Shown here in pieces: positions 9,004 to 17,957 of a DNA stretch of 64,000 bases. The notes beneath the pieces are model-generated. The model saw only the letters and a program-made list of their open reading frames with translations, made no database searches and had not been told where the DNA came from. The translations under genes and the position numbers were made by a program. Source of the DNA: Caballeronia sp. BR00000012568055 (GTDB taxonomy: Bacteria > Pseudomonadota > Gammaproteobacteria > Burkholderiales > Burkholderiaceae); the NCBI RefSeq assembly GCF_029439455.1, contig NZ_JAQFVG010000109.1:60467-124466 (forward strand). The letters run 5' to 3'. Position 1 is the stretch's first letter, and every line of letters begins with the position of its first letter.

Positions 9004-9930
9004 ATGAAGATCGATACTCTCGGTGTGCAAGCCTTCGTCGCCATCGCCGATGCAGGCAGTTTCAAGGCCGCCGCCGAGCAGTTGCACATCACGCAGACAG
9101 CGGTCACGCAACGTCTGCGCAAGCTCGAAGACTTTCTCGGCGTGCCGCTGATCGAACGGACGACGCGTTCCATGGCGCTGACCGAAACCGGCCGCACGTT
9201 TTTGCCGCAGGCGAGGCGCTTGTTGGGCGAGCTGTCCTCCGCGCTGGTCGAGATTCGTGAAACCGGCATGGCGCAACGTGGCGATGTTTCCATTGCGTGC
9301 GTGCCGACGGTTGGCGTGCAATACCTGCCGCGCGTGTTGCAGGCGTATTCGGCGCGCTTTCCGCATAACCGCGTGCGGATTCTCGATCATGCGTCGTCGG
9401 CGGTGGTGCAGGCGGTGCTGCATCGTGAGGTCGAGTTCGGCATCAAGATCGCGGGCGAGCATCATCCGGAACTGGAAACGGTCGCACTCGTCGATGATCA
9501 TTACGTGCTCGTGTGTCATCAGGATCATCCGCTGGCGAAAAAGCGGCGCGTGGCGTGGCGCGCGTTGCAGGACTATCCGCTGATCCTTGCAGGCGATGTC
9601 AGCGGCAATCGCACGCTGATCGACAGCGCATTGGAAGGCAGCGATATCCGGCTGCATTCGTTCTACGAAGTTCAGCGCAGTTCCACCGCGCTCGGGCTGG
9701 TGGCGGAGGGCGTCGGCGCCGCCGTCGTTCCTGCACTCGCTATACAGAAGGGTTCCTTTCCGAGCGTGCGCGCGATCGAACTCGTCGAGCCTTCCATTTC
9801 GCGTTCGCTGGTATTGGTCACGCGCAAATCGGCCAGCCTTTCACCCGCCGCGCAGGCGTTGTACGACATGTTGCTGGCGCAATCCAATACCCGCGCCGAT
9901 GCACGCACCAGGAAGGCGCGCGCCCGGTGA
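9004..9930 (+). CDS. LysR-family transcriptional regulator
   Basis: 308 residues from ATG 9004. The winged HTH (about 5-64) has SFKAAAEQLHITQTAVTQRLRKLE; the effector domain starts near GDVSIACVPTVGVQYLPRVLQ. The C-terminus is basic (RTRKARAR). It is divergent from tam with a 100-base gap that is AT-rich (AATTTATGCTGCGAATTAAT), suitable for a shared promoter and a T-N11-A type site. It may control tam, but many LysR genes act elsewhere. Effector unknown. Confidence 0.88.
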   Translation: MKIDTLGVQAFVAIADAGSFKAAAEQLHITQTAVTQRLRKLEDFLGVPLIERTTRSMALTETGRTFLPQARRLLGELSSALVEIRETGMAQRGDVSIACVPTVGVQYLPRVLQAYSARFPHNRVRILDHASSAVVQAVLHREVEFGIKIAGEHHPELETVALVDDHYVLVCHQDHPLAKKRRVAWRALQDYPLILAGDVSGNRTLIDSALEGSDIRLHSFYEVQRSSTALGLVAEGVGAAVVPALAIQKGSFPSVRAIELVEPSISRSLVLVTRKSASLSPAAQALYDMLLAQSNTRADARTRKARAR

Positions 9931-9992
9931 CTTTTACCGGCTGCGTGTCTTTTAAGCACCAGGAATGCCGTCGGAATTTACTGCGCGATTAA

Positions 9993-10015
9993 GCATCGTC
10001 CTATACTGACGATGC
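9993..10015 (+). promoter_or_regulatory. 23-base perfect dyad enclosing a -10-like box
   Basis: GCATCGTC (9993-10000) and GACGATGC (10008-10015) flank CTATACT, which contains TATACT, a 5/6 match to the -10 consensus. It lies about 95 bases before the histidine-kinase start and just after the LysR gene. This could be an operator over the kinase promoter or a hairpin ending the LysR transcript. There is no T tract, which favours an operator. Confidence 0.4.
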
Positions 10016-10107
10016 ATCGCGGCAGCCGTTTTCCGCGTCCGTTTTATTCGGGCATTCACACGAGCCACGCGCGCCGCACCTGGCGCATCGCACGGGGACA
10101 CACGCAG

Positions 10108-11340
10108 ATGGGCGACATTTCAGACGGCCTGACGGGTCTCGTCGCGGCACTCCGCGCACAGCAACCCGCGCTTACCGAACGCTGGATGAAACTCGTTTTC
10201 GGCGATCAGGAAGTCGAGCATTCCGATCAGCTCACTTATCGTCAGCTTGCGGGTCACTTGCCGAGTATCTTTCAGGAAATCTGCATCGTGCTGGAGTCGC
10301 GCAATCTGCGCGATTCGGAAGGCGCGATAGAACGCGATGCGCGTCAGCACGGGCAATGGCGCTGGCAGCAGGGGTATCGGATAGACGAACTCGTGCGTGA
10401 ACTGGACTTGTTTCGGCAAGTGCTGTTGCTGGCGATCGGCGAATATGCGGCGGCGCATGCGAATTTTTCGCGTGACGATGAAGAACACGCGCGCCTGATG
10501 ACCGACGAAGTGGTCAGCTTCGTCACGCTCGCATCGATTCGTGAAGCGGTCAGCGAACGCGATCGAAAGATCGATGAATACACTGGCATGCTGGAGCGCG
10601 CGAATTACGAGCTCACGCTGCGGCAGAAGCTCATCAGCGATCTGTACGAAACGCGTATGCAAATCACGCGGCGCGTCGCACACGATCTCCGCAATTTCCT
10701 GAATGTCTTTTCGACGGCGCTGCAACTCGCCACGCGTTCGCCTGCCAAGCGCGATACGGCGCTTGGGCTTGCGAATCGTCAGGTGGCGGATATGGCCACG
10801 CTCGTCGATGAAATGGTCGAGTATTCCAAAGTGCTCGGCGACGATTCCGTACTGACGGTCGAGCCGTTCGACCTCGTCGGCCTGTTCGATGAATTGATGC
10901 AGGCGTGCCGCGTATCGACGGAAGCGAAGGGGCTGAAGCTGATCGGCCAGTTGGATACGAACCTGAGGATGGTGACGTCGAGCCGGCTGAAGGTGAAGCA
11001 GGTTGCGCTGAACCTGCTGTCGAACGCGATCAAGTACACGGCGGCGGGGGAGATCGTGTTGTCGATCAATCTCGCGCCGGACGATCGCTGGCGGCTGCGG
11101 GTGACGGATACGGGCGTGGGAATCGGTGAGGACGATCAGGAGCGCGTGTTCGAAGAATTCGAGCGCGCGGCCGATGACGATATTCCCGGCGCGGGATTGG
11201 GCTTGGCGATCGTCAAGGAACTGTCACGCACGCTCGATGGCGAACTCAAGTTTCAATCGGCGAAAGGGCATGGCAGCGTGTTTGAGGTGACGTTTCCGCT
11301 TGTGTTGGTGCCGAAGCCTGCGCCGAACGCGGCGCCATAA
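10108..11340 (+). CDS. soluble sensor histidine kinase
   Basis: 410 residues from ATG 10108, chosen over ATG 10012 because GGGGA precedes it by 9 bases and the family-like N-terminus (MGDISDGLTGLVAALR) begins there. The N-terminal 130 or so residues are helical and resemble the RsbRD/RsbT co-antagonist N-terminal domain. A short coiled coil leads to the H box (VAHDLRNFLN, His192), then the N box (NLLSNAIKYT), G1 (DTGVGIGEDD) and G2 (GAGLGLAIVKEL). There is no transmembrane segment, so it is a cytoplasmic sensor. No response regulator is adjacent, making it an orphan kinase. The signal is unknown. Confidence 0.9.
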   Translation: MGDISDGLTGLVAALRAQQPALTERWMKLVFGDQEVEHSDQLTYRQLAGHLPSIFQEICIVLESRNLRDSEGAIERDARQHGQWRWQQGYRIDELVRELDLFRQVLLLAIGEYAAAHANFSRDDEEHARLMTDEVVSFVTLASIREAVSERDRKIDEYTGMLERANYELTLRQKLISDLYETRMQITRRVAHDLRNFLNVFSTALQLATRSPAKRDTALGLANRQVADMATLVDEMVEYSKVLGDDSVLTVEPFDLVGLFDELMQACRVSTEAKGLKLIGQLDTNLRMVTSSRLKVKQVALNLLSNAIKYTAAGEIVLSINLAPDDRWRLRVTDTGVGIGEDDQERVFEEFERAADDDIPGAGLGLAIVKELSRTLDGELKFQSAKGHGSVFEVTFPLVLVPKPAPNAAP

Positions 11341-11370
11341 AAAAGGCGAACGGGGCACCCCGTTCGCCTT
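11339..11370 (-). terminator. intrinsic terminator of ahpF
   Basis: 12-bp stem AAGGCGAACGGG/CCCGTTCGCCTT with a GCAC loop, followed on the minus strand by a run of T opposite the A tract that overlaps the histidine-kinase stop codon. On the plus strand there is no T tract, so it serves the minus-strand ahp transcript. Confidence 0.9.
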
Positions 11371-11392
11371 CGGTCTTCATGACGGTTTTTGA

Positions 11393-12979
11393 TTACGCCG
11401 TCACTTCTTCTTCGACCACTGCATCATCATCCACCGACGTGCGGATCAGGTGATCGAACGCGGACAGCGATGCCTTCGCGCCTTCGCCCACCGCAATCAC
11501 GATCTGCTTGTACGGCACCGTGGTCACATCGCCGGCTGCGAACACGCCGGGAATCGACGTCGCGCCCTTGGCATCGACCACGATCTCGCCGTGCTTCGAC
11601 AACTCGATGCTGCCCTTGAGCCATTCCGTATTCGGCACCAGCCCGATCTGCACGAACACGCCTTCCAGTTCGACATGATGGCTCGCGCCCGTCGCGCGGT
11701 CGGTGTACGAAATGCCGTTGACCTTCTTGCCGTCGCCGGTGATTTCCGTCGTCTGAACTTGCGTGACGATGGTCACGTTCGACAGGCTGCGCAGCTTCTT
11801 CTGCAACACCGCATCCGCACGCAGTTCCGCGCCGAATTCGATCAGCGTCACCGCACTCACGATATTCGCGAGATCGATCGCCGCTTCCACGCCCGAATTG
11901 CCGCCGCCGATCACCGCGACGCGCTTGCCCTTGAACAGCGGACCATCGCAGTGCGGGCAATACGCCACGCCACGATTGCGATATTCCTGCTCGCCCGGCA
12001 CGCCGACTTCGCGCCAGCGCGCACCCGTTGACAATACGATGGTCTTCGCCTTCAGCACCGCGCCGCTCGCCAGATGAATCTCGTTGATACGGCCCGGCAC
12101 GAGTTTGGCCGCGCGCTGCACGTCCATCACATCGACTTCGTATTGCTTGACGTGCTGTTCCAGCGCGACCGCGAACTTCGGTCCTTCGGTTTCCTGCACC
12201 GAGACAAAGTTTTCGATCGACATGGTGTCGAGCACCTGACCGCCGAAGCGCTCCGCGACCACGCCCGTCGCAATGCCCTTGCGCGCCGCGTAGATTGCCG
12301 CCGCCGCGCCCGCAGGACCGCCGCCGACGATCAGCATGTCGAACACCGGCTTGTTTTCGAGTTCCTTTGCCGCGCGCTCGGCTGCACCCGTATCCAGCTT
12401 GGCGAGAATTTCCTTCACGCCCATGCGGCCCGAGCCGTAGCTTTCGCCGTTGAGGAACATCATCGGCACGGCCATGACCTGACGCGATTCGACTTCCTGC
12501 TGGAACAGCGCGCCGTCGATCGCGACGTGTTTGATGCGCGGATTGATGATCGCCATCACGTTCAGCGCCTGCACGACTTCCGGGCAGTTCTGGCACGACA
12601 GCGAGAAATACGTCTCGAAGTGGAAATCGCCGTCGAGATTCTTGATTTGCTCGATAGTTGCATCGTCGAGTTTGATCGGATGGCCGCCGGTTTGCAGCAG
12701 CGCGAGCACGAGCGAGGTGAATTCGTGGCCCATCGGAATGCCAGCGAAGTGAATGCCCGCATCCTTGCCCTTTTCGCCGATGGTGAACGACGGGCGGCGC
12801 GCGCCCGCATCATCTTTCTCGACGACGCTGATATGCGTGCTCAGCGAGGCGATTTCATCGAGCAGGCCTTTCAGCTCCTTCGATTTGTCGCTGCCGTCGA
12901 GGAAGGCGACGAGTTCGATCGGCCGGGAGACCTTTTCCAGATAGGCTTTTAATTGATTCTTGAGGTTGGCGTCGAGCAT
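11393..12979 (-). CDS. ahpF: alkyl hydroperoxide reductase subunit F
   Basis: 528 residues, the usual AhpF length. The N-terminal double-thioredoxin fold carries the redox pair CQNC (Cys129 and Cys132, the same numbers as in E. coli). FAD binding is at [21 protein letters not shown], the thioredoxin-reductase-type active site is CPHC, and NAD(P)H binding is at [18 protein letters not shown]. AhpF passes electrons from NADH to AhpC, which reduces H2O2 and organic peroxides in the cytoplasm. AAGGA precedes the start. The gene follows ahpC by 144 bases on the same strand and ends in a strong terminator, so the two form one operon under the OxyR site upstream of ahpC. It has an acidic C-terminal extension ([12 protein letters not shown]). 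Confidence 0.97.
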   Translation of the reverse strand: MLDANLKNQLKAYLEKVSRPIELVAFLDGSDKSKELKGLLDEIASLSTHISVVEKDDAGARRPSFTIGEKGKDAGIHFAGIPMGHEFTSLVLALLQTGGHPIKLDDATIEQIKNLDGDFHFETYFSLSCQNCPEVVQALNVMAIINPRIKHVAIDGALFQQEVESRQVMAVPMMFLNGESYGSGRMGVKEILAKLDTGAAERAAKELENKPVFDMLIVGGGPAGAAAAIYAARKGIATGVVAERFGGQVLDTMSIENFVSVQETEGPKFAVALEQHVKQYEVDVMDVQRAAKLVPGRINEIHLASGAVLKAKTIVLSTGARWREVGVPGEQEYRNRGVAYCPHCDGPLFKGKRVAVIGGGNSGVEAAIDLANIVSAVTLIEFGAELRADAVLQKKLRSLSNVTIVTQVQTTEITGDGKKVNGISYTDRATGASHHVELEGVFVQIGLVPNTEWLKGSIELSKHGEIVVDAKGATSIPGVFAAGDVTTVPYKQIVIAVGEGAKASLSAFDHLIRTSVDDDAVVEEEVTA

Positions 12980-13023
12980 GGCGATGTCCGTTCCTTAGTG
13001 CGATTTACAGACGTGTTTCGATA

Positions 13024-13047
13024 CAGCGCTGATTTGACACAGCGCTG
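13024..13047 (-). repeat. duplicated palindrome in the ahpC-ahpF gap
   Basis: The 8-bp palindrome CAGCGCTG occurs at 13024-13031 and again at 13040-13047. The two copies can pair to form a hairpin in the ahpC-ahpF mRNA. There is no T tract, so it may be a processing or stability element that sets the ratio of the two products rather than a terminator. Confidence 0.35.
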
Positions 13048-13123
13048 CAACGAAAGCTTTTTTGGTGCTCCGGACCCGCGCCGAAAGCGGGCGAACCCGG
13101 TAAAACTCGCAGAGGATACGAGC

Positions 13124-13687
13124 TTAGATCTTGCCGATCAGGTCGAGCGACGGCGTCAGCGTTTCAGCGCCCGGCGTCCACTTGGCCGGGCAAACCTGAC
13201 CCGGGTTCTTCGCGATGTATTGCGCTGCCTGCACCTTGCGCAGCAGTTCGCCCGCGTCACGGCCGATACCGTTGTCGTGGATTTCGCACAGCTTGATCTC
13301 GCCTTCCGGGTTGATCACGAACGTGCCACGCAGCGCCAGACCTTCTTCTTCGATCAGCACGTCGAAGTTGCGCGAGATTGCCAGCGTCGGGTCAGCGATC
13401 ATCGGGTACTTGATCTTTTGGATCGTGTCCGACGTGTCGTGCCATGCCTTGTGCGTGAAATGCGTGTCGGTCGAAACCGAGTAGATTTCCACGCCCAGCT
13501 TCTTGAATTCGTCGTAGCGGTCAGCCAGATCGCCCAGTTCCGTCGGGCACACGAACGTGAAGTCGGCCGGATAGAACACGAACACCGACCACTTGCCCTT
13601 CAGGCTTTCTTCCGTGACGGTCTGGAAATCGCCATTGTGGTAGGCGGTTGCTTTGAACGGCTTGACTTGGCTATTGATGATGGGCAT
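13124..13687 (-). CDS. ahpC: alkyl hydroperoxide reductase subunit C (peroxiredoxin)
   Basis: 187 residues, the size of E. coli AhpC. The peroxidatic Cys47 is in DFTFVCPTE and the resolving Cys166 in GQVCPAKW; the Thr of the PxxxT/SxxC motif is present. It is a typical 2-Cys peroxiredoxin that removes H2O2 and alkyl hydroperoxides and is recycled by AhpF, encoded next. AAGGA precedes ATG 13687. The upstream region holds a recognisable OxyR site immediately before the promoter. The gap between ahpC and ahpF contains a possible hairpin that could make AhpC more abundant than AhpF, as is usual. Confidence 0.97.
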   Translation of the reverse strand: MPIINSQVKPFKATAYHNGDFQTVTEESLKGKWSVFVFYPADFTFVCPTELGDLADRYDEFKKLGVEIYSVSTDTHFTHKAWHDTSDTIQKIKYPMIADPTLAISRNFDVLIEEEGLALRGTFVINPEGEIKLCEIHDNGIGRDAGELLRKVQAAQYIAKNPGQVCPAKWTPGAETLTPSLDLIGKI

Positions 13688-13727
13688 TACCAGATTCCTT
13701 TTGGAGTGGTGTTGAAGAAGTAGATGA

Positions 13728-13794
13728 ACTATACAGGAAAGCTATCGTTCGTGCGAATTTGATTGCTTTTATTGTGGGCATAGATTCAACCTAT
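13728..13794 (-). promoter_or_regulatory. ahpC promoter with OxyR-binding site
   Basis: On the minus strand ATAG-N7-CTAT (13794-13780) matches the OxyR consensus half fully, including the inner T and A. Seven bases on, a second half reads ATAA-N7-CAAA (13772-13758) and is degenerate. The spacing is exactly the four-element ATAG-N7-CTAT-N7-ATAG-N7-CTAT pattern. A TATAGT -10 box (13733-13728) lies downstream with a weak -35 (TTCGCA) abutting the site, as expected for OxyR-activated genes. Confidence 0.85.
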
Positions 13795-13943
13795 CAGGCT
13801 GATATCGCTCGTTAACGCTTAACGCCCCATTGCCTCTGACAAACCCGGAGCGAAACGTTCAGCCGTGCGACAATCTGCAAACTTTCCCGATGGGCTTTAA
13901 CATGACTTGCCCGCCCGGGCCGTCATGGACTTGCAGATTGACT

Positions 13944-14624
13944 ATGAAAACCGCTTCTCCCACGCAGGACGAAAAACAGGACGTGAAGAACCCGCAGCAG
14001 CGCTTCGGCGAGTGCGATGAGTGCGCGGATGTCGAACTCGTCGCAACCGCGACCATTCCCACGCGTTACGGCACGTTTGCTTCGTATGTGTATCGCGTGA
14101 AGCATACGGGGGCGGAGCATATTGCCTTCGTATTGGGCGATGTCGGCAACGGCGAACCCGTGCTGACGCGCCTTCACTCCGAATGCGTGACGGGCGATGT
14201 GTTCGGCTCCTACCGATGCGATTGCGGCGAGCAGCTCGATCTGGCGCTGCGCTATATCGCGGCGGAAGATCGCGGGATTCTGCTGTATCTGCGCGGACAT
14301 GAAGGGCGCGGCATTGGCCTGGCGAACAAGATTCGGGCGTACGCGTTACAGGAACAAGGCCTCGATACCGTCGATGCCAACCTTCATTTGGGCCTGCCCG
14401 ACGACGCCCGCGAATACGATTCCGCCGCCGCCATCCTGCGCGCGATGAACGTAAAGTCAGTGCGCTTGATGAGCAACAACCCGTCGAAGTTCGACACCTT
14501 GCTCAAGCACGATATCCCGGTGTGCGAACGCGTTGCGCTGGCTATTCCCATGCGCGAAGAGAATGAGCGCTATATCAAGACCAAGCAGGCGCGTTTCGGG
14601 CATTACTTCGACGAGAACGAGTAA
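13944..14624 (+). CDS. ribA: GTP cyclohydrolase II
   Basis: 226 residues from ATG 13944. In-frame ATGs at 13830 and 13902 would add non-conserved sequence; none has a strong ribosome-binding site, so the exact start is open. The conserved zinc site is in [21 protein letters not shown] (three Cys). The catalytic and substrate loop [23 protein letters not shown] and the later NNPSKF are typical of RibA. It opens GTP to 2,5-diamino-6-ribosylamino-4-pyrimidinone phosphate, formate and pyrophosphate, the first step of riboflavin synthesis. It is a single-domain form without a fused DHBP synthase. It stands alone, divergent from ahpC, so its promoter shares that gap. Confidence 0.93.
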   Translation: MKTASPTQDEKQDVKNPQQRFGECDECADVELVATATIPTRYGTFASYVYRVKHTGAEHIAFVLGDVGNGEPVLTRLHSECVTGDVFGSYRCDCGEQLDLALRYIAAEDRGILLYLRGHEGRGIGLANKIRAYALQEQGLDTVDANLHLGLPDDAREYDSAAAILRAMNVKSVRLMSNNPSKFDTLLKHDIPVCERVALAIPMREENERYIKTKQARFGHYFDENE

Positions 14625-14639
14625 AGCGCCGAACAGGCT

Positions 14640-15368
14640 TCACGTTGCATCGTGAAAAATCACCCCGAGCATATGCCTGCGTCCTGACCGCAGGCGGCTC
14701 ACTCCATGCCGCATATTCACGCGATACGGCCCGCGCGTTCCCTGCACGGGCCGGTGATGTACCGCAAAAAACGCCGCATCGCCTTGTGCTAATGACAGCA
14801 CTTCCGCGCGCGACTGCATGCGCGGGCGCTGCTCCGTCATCACAAATTCGCCGCCGGTGAAATCGCGTCTCGGCGCGGACAGCAGCACCGCCATCTGAAT
14901 CGGAAAGACGTGTTCGCCGTAGAGATCCTGATGCAGACAGTTGTAATCGCCCGGCACGTAGCGCAGTAACAGCGGCGTCGGCCGCGTTTGCCCGGCCTGA
15001 TGGCAACGTTCGATAAACGCATCGTGTTCACGCGGATAACGCGTGTCGATCCGCATGATCTCGTTCCACCGATCCGCAATCGGCGCGAGATGCGGATACG
15101 CCGCGCGCCTTAACTCACCGATCAGATCGGGCAGCGGATAAGCGAAGTATTTGTACTCGCCACGTCCGAAGCTGTATCGCTCCATCACGATGCGGCTGCG
15201 GAAATGCGCGTTGTCGTCGTAGCGCGTGGCGAGAGTTTCGCATTCTTCGCGTGTCAGCAAACCGGGCGCGACGGCCGCGCCGTTGCCATCGAGCTGAGAT
15301 TCGATCTCCGCCCAGTCGAGCGCTTCGACGCGCGCGGCGATATCCAAAGCCTGTTCGAGCATTTTCAT
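14640..15368 (-). CDS. 2-oxoglutarate/Fe(II)-dependent oxygenase
   Basis: 242 residues from ATG 15368, with a textbook GGAGGA ribosome-binding site; the longer frame to 15422 is ignored. It is a prolyl-4-hydroxylase-like double-stranded beta-helix. The iron ligands are His and Asp of CLHQDLYGEH and the distal His of NMRHGVSRLRSG, with an Arg in SGRRHMLG to hold 2-oxoglutarate. LLLRYVPGDYNCLHQD and GGEFVMTEQRPR are characteristic. It follows the nuclease-helicase gene by 65 bases on the same strand, so the pair are probably co-transcribed. This suggests that the oxygenase acts in DNA repair or nucleic-acid modification. The substrate is unknown; the repair link is inference from context only. 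Confidence 0.85.
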   Translation of the reverse strand: MKMLEQALDIAARVEALDWAEIESQLDGNGAAVAPGLLTREECETLATRYDDNAHFRSRIVMERYSFGRGEYKYFAYPLPDLIGELRRAAYPHLAPIADRWNEIMRIDTRYPREHDAFIERCHQAGQTRPTPLLLRYVPGDYNCLHQDLYGEHVFPIQMAVLLSAPRRDFTGGEFVMTEQRPRMQSRAEVLSLAQGDAAFFAVHHRPVQGTRGPYRVNMRHGVSRLRSGRRHMLGVIFHDAT

Positions 15369-15433
15369 GTTGATTCCTCCATCGATACGCGCAGTGTCAC
15401 GCGCATCGCGGTCTGCATGCACTCCGGCTCTTG

Positions 15434-17713
15434 CTATGCAATTCGCAAATCATGCTGCCGCACGATCTGCACGCGCCACCACGCGGGCAACAGCCGCAGC
15501 ACTTCGGCGCGCGTGAATCGATCGTCGATCAGAAACAGCACGCCGCGATCTTCCGGTCCGCGAATCACGCGTCCCGCCGCCTGCACGACTTTCTGCAAAC
15601 CGGGGAACAGATACGTGTACGCGTAACCTTCGCCGAACGCATCGTGCATGCGGGTTTTCATTTGCTCGTTGACGGGATTGAGTTGCGGCAGACCGAGTGT
15701 GGCGACGAACGCGCCGATCAGCCGCGTGCCCGGCAGATCGATCGCCTCGCCGAACGCGCCGCCCAGCACCGCGAAGCCGATGCCGCGTCCATCCGGCTCG
15801 AAGCGCGCGAGAAACGCCTGCTGCGCGGCTTCGCTCATTGCGCGCGATTGCAGCCAGCACGGCACGTTCGGATGCCGTTCCGCGAGCGCCGCCGACACTT
15901 GCGCCAGGTATTCGAAGCTGCTGAAAAAACTCAGGTAATTGCCCGGCGCGCGCGCGTATTGCGCGGCGATCATATCGGCGATGCGCTCGATCGATTGCGC
16001 GCGGTCGCGGTAACGCGTGGAGATATCGGCGATGGCGTGTACGTCGAGTTGATCGGCGCTGAACGGCGAGTCCACGTCGATACGCACCGTCGTTTCCGGC
16101 AAGCCGAGCGTGTCGGCATAGAAATGCGCGGGCGTGAGCGTGGCGGAAAACAGCGCGACGTTATGCGCGCGAGCGAATCGCGCCTGAAGATGCGGCGCGG
16201 GGATCACGTTGCGCAGACAAAGCACGGTATTACGCTGATGCGTCAGGGTGACATCGAATATTGAATGCGCCCCGAAACGCTCCGCGATACGCGTGAAATG
16301 CACGGCATCGAAATAAAAGCGCAGCGTGTCGGGCGTGAAGGCGTCGGGGTGATCGGCGAGTGCTTCGGTCATTTGCGACACCGCCTGACTCAGCGCGCTT
16401 AACAAGGCCTCAGGCGGCTCGGGATACGCCGCGTATTCGATACGCTGATCGCGGCTCGCCTCGCTCCACGCGCGCGCAACGCGATTCAGCACGCGCTTGA
16501 GCATAGCGGGCGCGCCACGGCGCATTGCGTTGAACGCCGCGCGATCGAGCGATGCCGTGTACATGCCGCGCGCGCGATCGACGAGGTTATGCGCCTCATC
16601 CACCAGCACCGACACGCGCCACCGATTCGCTTCCGCAAGCGCAAACAGCATCGCGCTGGTATCGAAGTAATAGTTGTAGTCACCGACGATCACGTCCGCC
16701 CAGCGCGACAATTCCTGGCTCAGATAGTACGGACAGACATCGTGCTCGCGCGCGACCGTGGCCACCGTCGCGCGATCCAGTTGCGCGTGCTTCAGCGCAG
16801 CGGCGCGCGCACTCGGCAATCGATCGTAAAAACCTTGCGCCAGCGGACACGATTCACCATGACATGCGCGGTCCGGATACTCGCAAGCCTTGTCGCGCGC
16901 GACCAGTTCGACCACACGCAGCGGCGAGGCATGCAGCGTGGCGAGCGCATCGAGCGCAAGCTGACGGCCCGCGCTTTTTGCGGTGAGAAAGTAGATCTTG
17001 TCGAGTTGCTGCTTCGGCCACGCTTTCAGCAAGGGAAACAGCGTACCGACCGTTTTGCCGATACCCGTCGGCGCTTGCGCCATCAGACAGCGGCTCGATA
17101 TCGCCGAGCGATAAATCGCCTCAGCGAGCGCGCGTTGTCCGGCACGAAAATCCGCATGTGGAAAGGCGAGGGCGTTCAGCGCCGAATCCCGCGATGTACG
17201 GTGCGCGATCTCCTGCTCCGCCCACGCGATAAACCGCTCGCATTGCGCTTCGAAATGCGCTTTCAACTGCGCAGCCGTTTCCGTCTCGACGATCACCATT
17301 TCCTTCTGATCGACGATATCGAAATAAACCAGCGCGATCTCGATTCGATTCAGCCCGCGCGATTCGCACATCAAATGCGCATAAACGCGCGCCTGCGCCC
17401 AATGCAAATGCCGATGATTCTGCGGCATCGTTTCCAGCCTGCCGCGATGCGTCTTGATCTCTTCCAGCCGATTGCGCGCGGGATCGAAACCATCCGCACG
17501 GCCGCGCACGCGCAGCGGACCGAAGTCTTGTGTCAGAGAGATTTCTTTCAGATAACCCGCAGGCCGCCGATTGGTGACTGTGATGTGTCCCGCGATACCT
17601 TCCTGTGCGGTGGGCGCAGGCGTGAAGCGCAGATCGAGATCGCCTTGCTTCGCTGTGAACTCGCACAACGCGCGCACGGCGACGGTGTAGGCGGGTTCGG
17701 GTACTGTATGCAT
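15434..17713 (-). CDS. XPD/DinG-type helicase with N-terminal PD-(D/E)XK nuclease domain
   Basis: 759 residues. The first 180 or so hold a Cas4/RecB-like nuclease core (VRGRADGFDPARNRLEEIKTHRG, with Asp and ExK in the usual order). The rest is a superfamily 2 Rad3-type helicase: Walker A QAPTGIGKTVGTLFP, four Cys around CEYPDRACHGESC ... VCPYY for an Fe-S cluster, Walker B VLVDEAHNL, motif III-like LFSATLTP, and the C-terminal QAAGRVIRGPEDRG. A nuclease and a 5'-3' helicase on one chain point to processing of damaged or branched DNA. The start at ATG 17713 fits the conserved N-terminus (YTVAVRALCEFTAK), although the ribosome-binding site is weak. A 2-oxoglutarate oxygenase gene follows. No immunity genes are nearby, so housekeeping repair is more likely than phage defence. 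Confidence 0.9.
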   Translation of the reverse strand: MHTVPEPAYTVAVRALCEFTAKQGDLDLRFTPAPTAQEGIAGHITVTNRRPAGYLKEISLTQDFGPLRVRGRADGFDPARNRLEEIKTHRGRLETMPQNHRHLHWAQARVYAHLMCESRGLNRIEIALVYFDIVDQKEMVIVETETAAQLKAHFEAQCERFIAWAEQEIAHRTSRDSALNALAFPHADFRAGQRALAEAIYRSAISSRCLMAQAPTGIGKTVGTLFPLLKAWPKQQLDKIYFLTAKSAGRQLALDALATLHASPLRVVELVARDKACEYPDRACHGESCPLAQGFYDRLPSARAAALKHAQLDRATVATVAREHDVCPYYLSQELSRWADVIVGDYNYYFDTSAMLFALAEANRWRVSVLVDEAHNLVDRARGMYTASLDRAAFNAMRRGAPAMLKRVLNRVARAWSEASRDQRIEYAAYPEPPEALLSALSQAVSQMTEALADHPDAFTPDTLRFYFDAVHFTRIAERFGAHSIFDVTLTHQRNTVLCLRNVIPAPHLQARFARAHNVALFSATLTPAHFYADTLGLPETTVRIDVDSPFSADQLDVHAIADISTRYRDRAQSIERIADMIAAQYARAPGNYLSFFSSFEYLAQVSAALAERHPNVPCWLQSRAMSEAAQQAFLARFEPDGRGIGFAVLGGAFGEAIDLPGTRLIGAFVATLGLPQLNPVNEQMKTRMHDAFGEGYAYTYLFPGLQKVVQAAGRVIRGPEDRGVLFLIDDRFTRAEVLRLLPAWWRVQIVRQHDLRIA

Positions 17714-17831
17714 GTACAGCAGTCTAGCATGCGTTTTGCGTTGGAATAATGCTTCGTGGCAGTGCGTTTATAGAACAAGCGGCGCGCATTGCTGCGTCGT
17801 CCTAAACTCACTTTATTGACGGAGGTATTCC

Positions 17832-17957
17832 ATGAAGCTCGCCAGAATCGGCATGATCATGCTTGCGTTGATGGCCGGATTGCTCGCCGGATGTCAGACG
17901 GATGGCAACGGCGCGTCGGGCACGTCATCGACCAGCGGCAGCAGCGGCGGATATTGA
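17832..17957 (+). CDS. small lipoprotein
   Basis: 41 residues: MKLAR, a hydrophobic stretch, lipobox LLAGC (Cys21), then a short Gly/Ser/Thr-rich tail ending GGY. GGAGG lies six bases before the ATG, so translation is convincing. Its TGA overlaps the TTG start of the flavoenzyme gene (TTGA), suggesting translational coupling. The mature peptide would be only 21 residues on a lipid anchor, too small for an enzyme. It may act as an entericidin-like or structural peptide, but the function is unknown. Confidence 0.75.
   Translation: MKLARIGMIMLALMAGLLAGCQTDGNGASGTSSTSGSSGGY

Noticed and set aside
15434..17713. Phage-defence (Cas4-like or DISARM-like) reading of the nuclease-helicase
   Set aside because: There are no CRISPR repeats, cas genes, methylase or other defence partners nearby, and housekeeping genes flank the unit; repair is the simpler reading.
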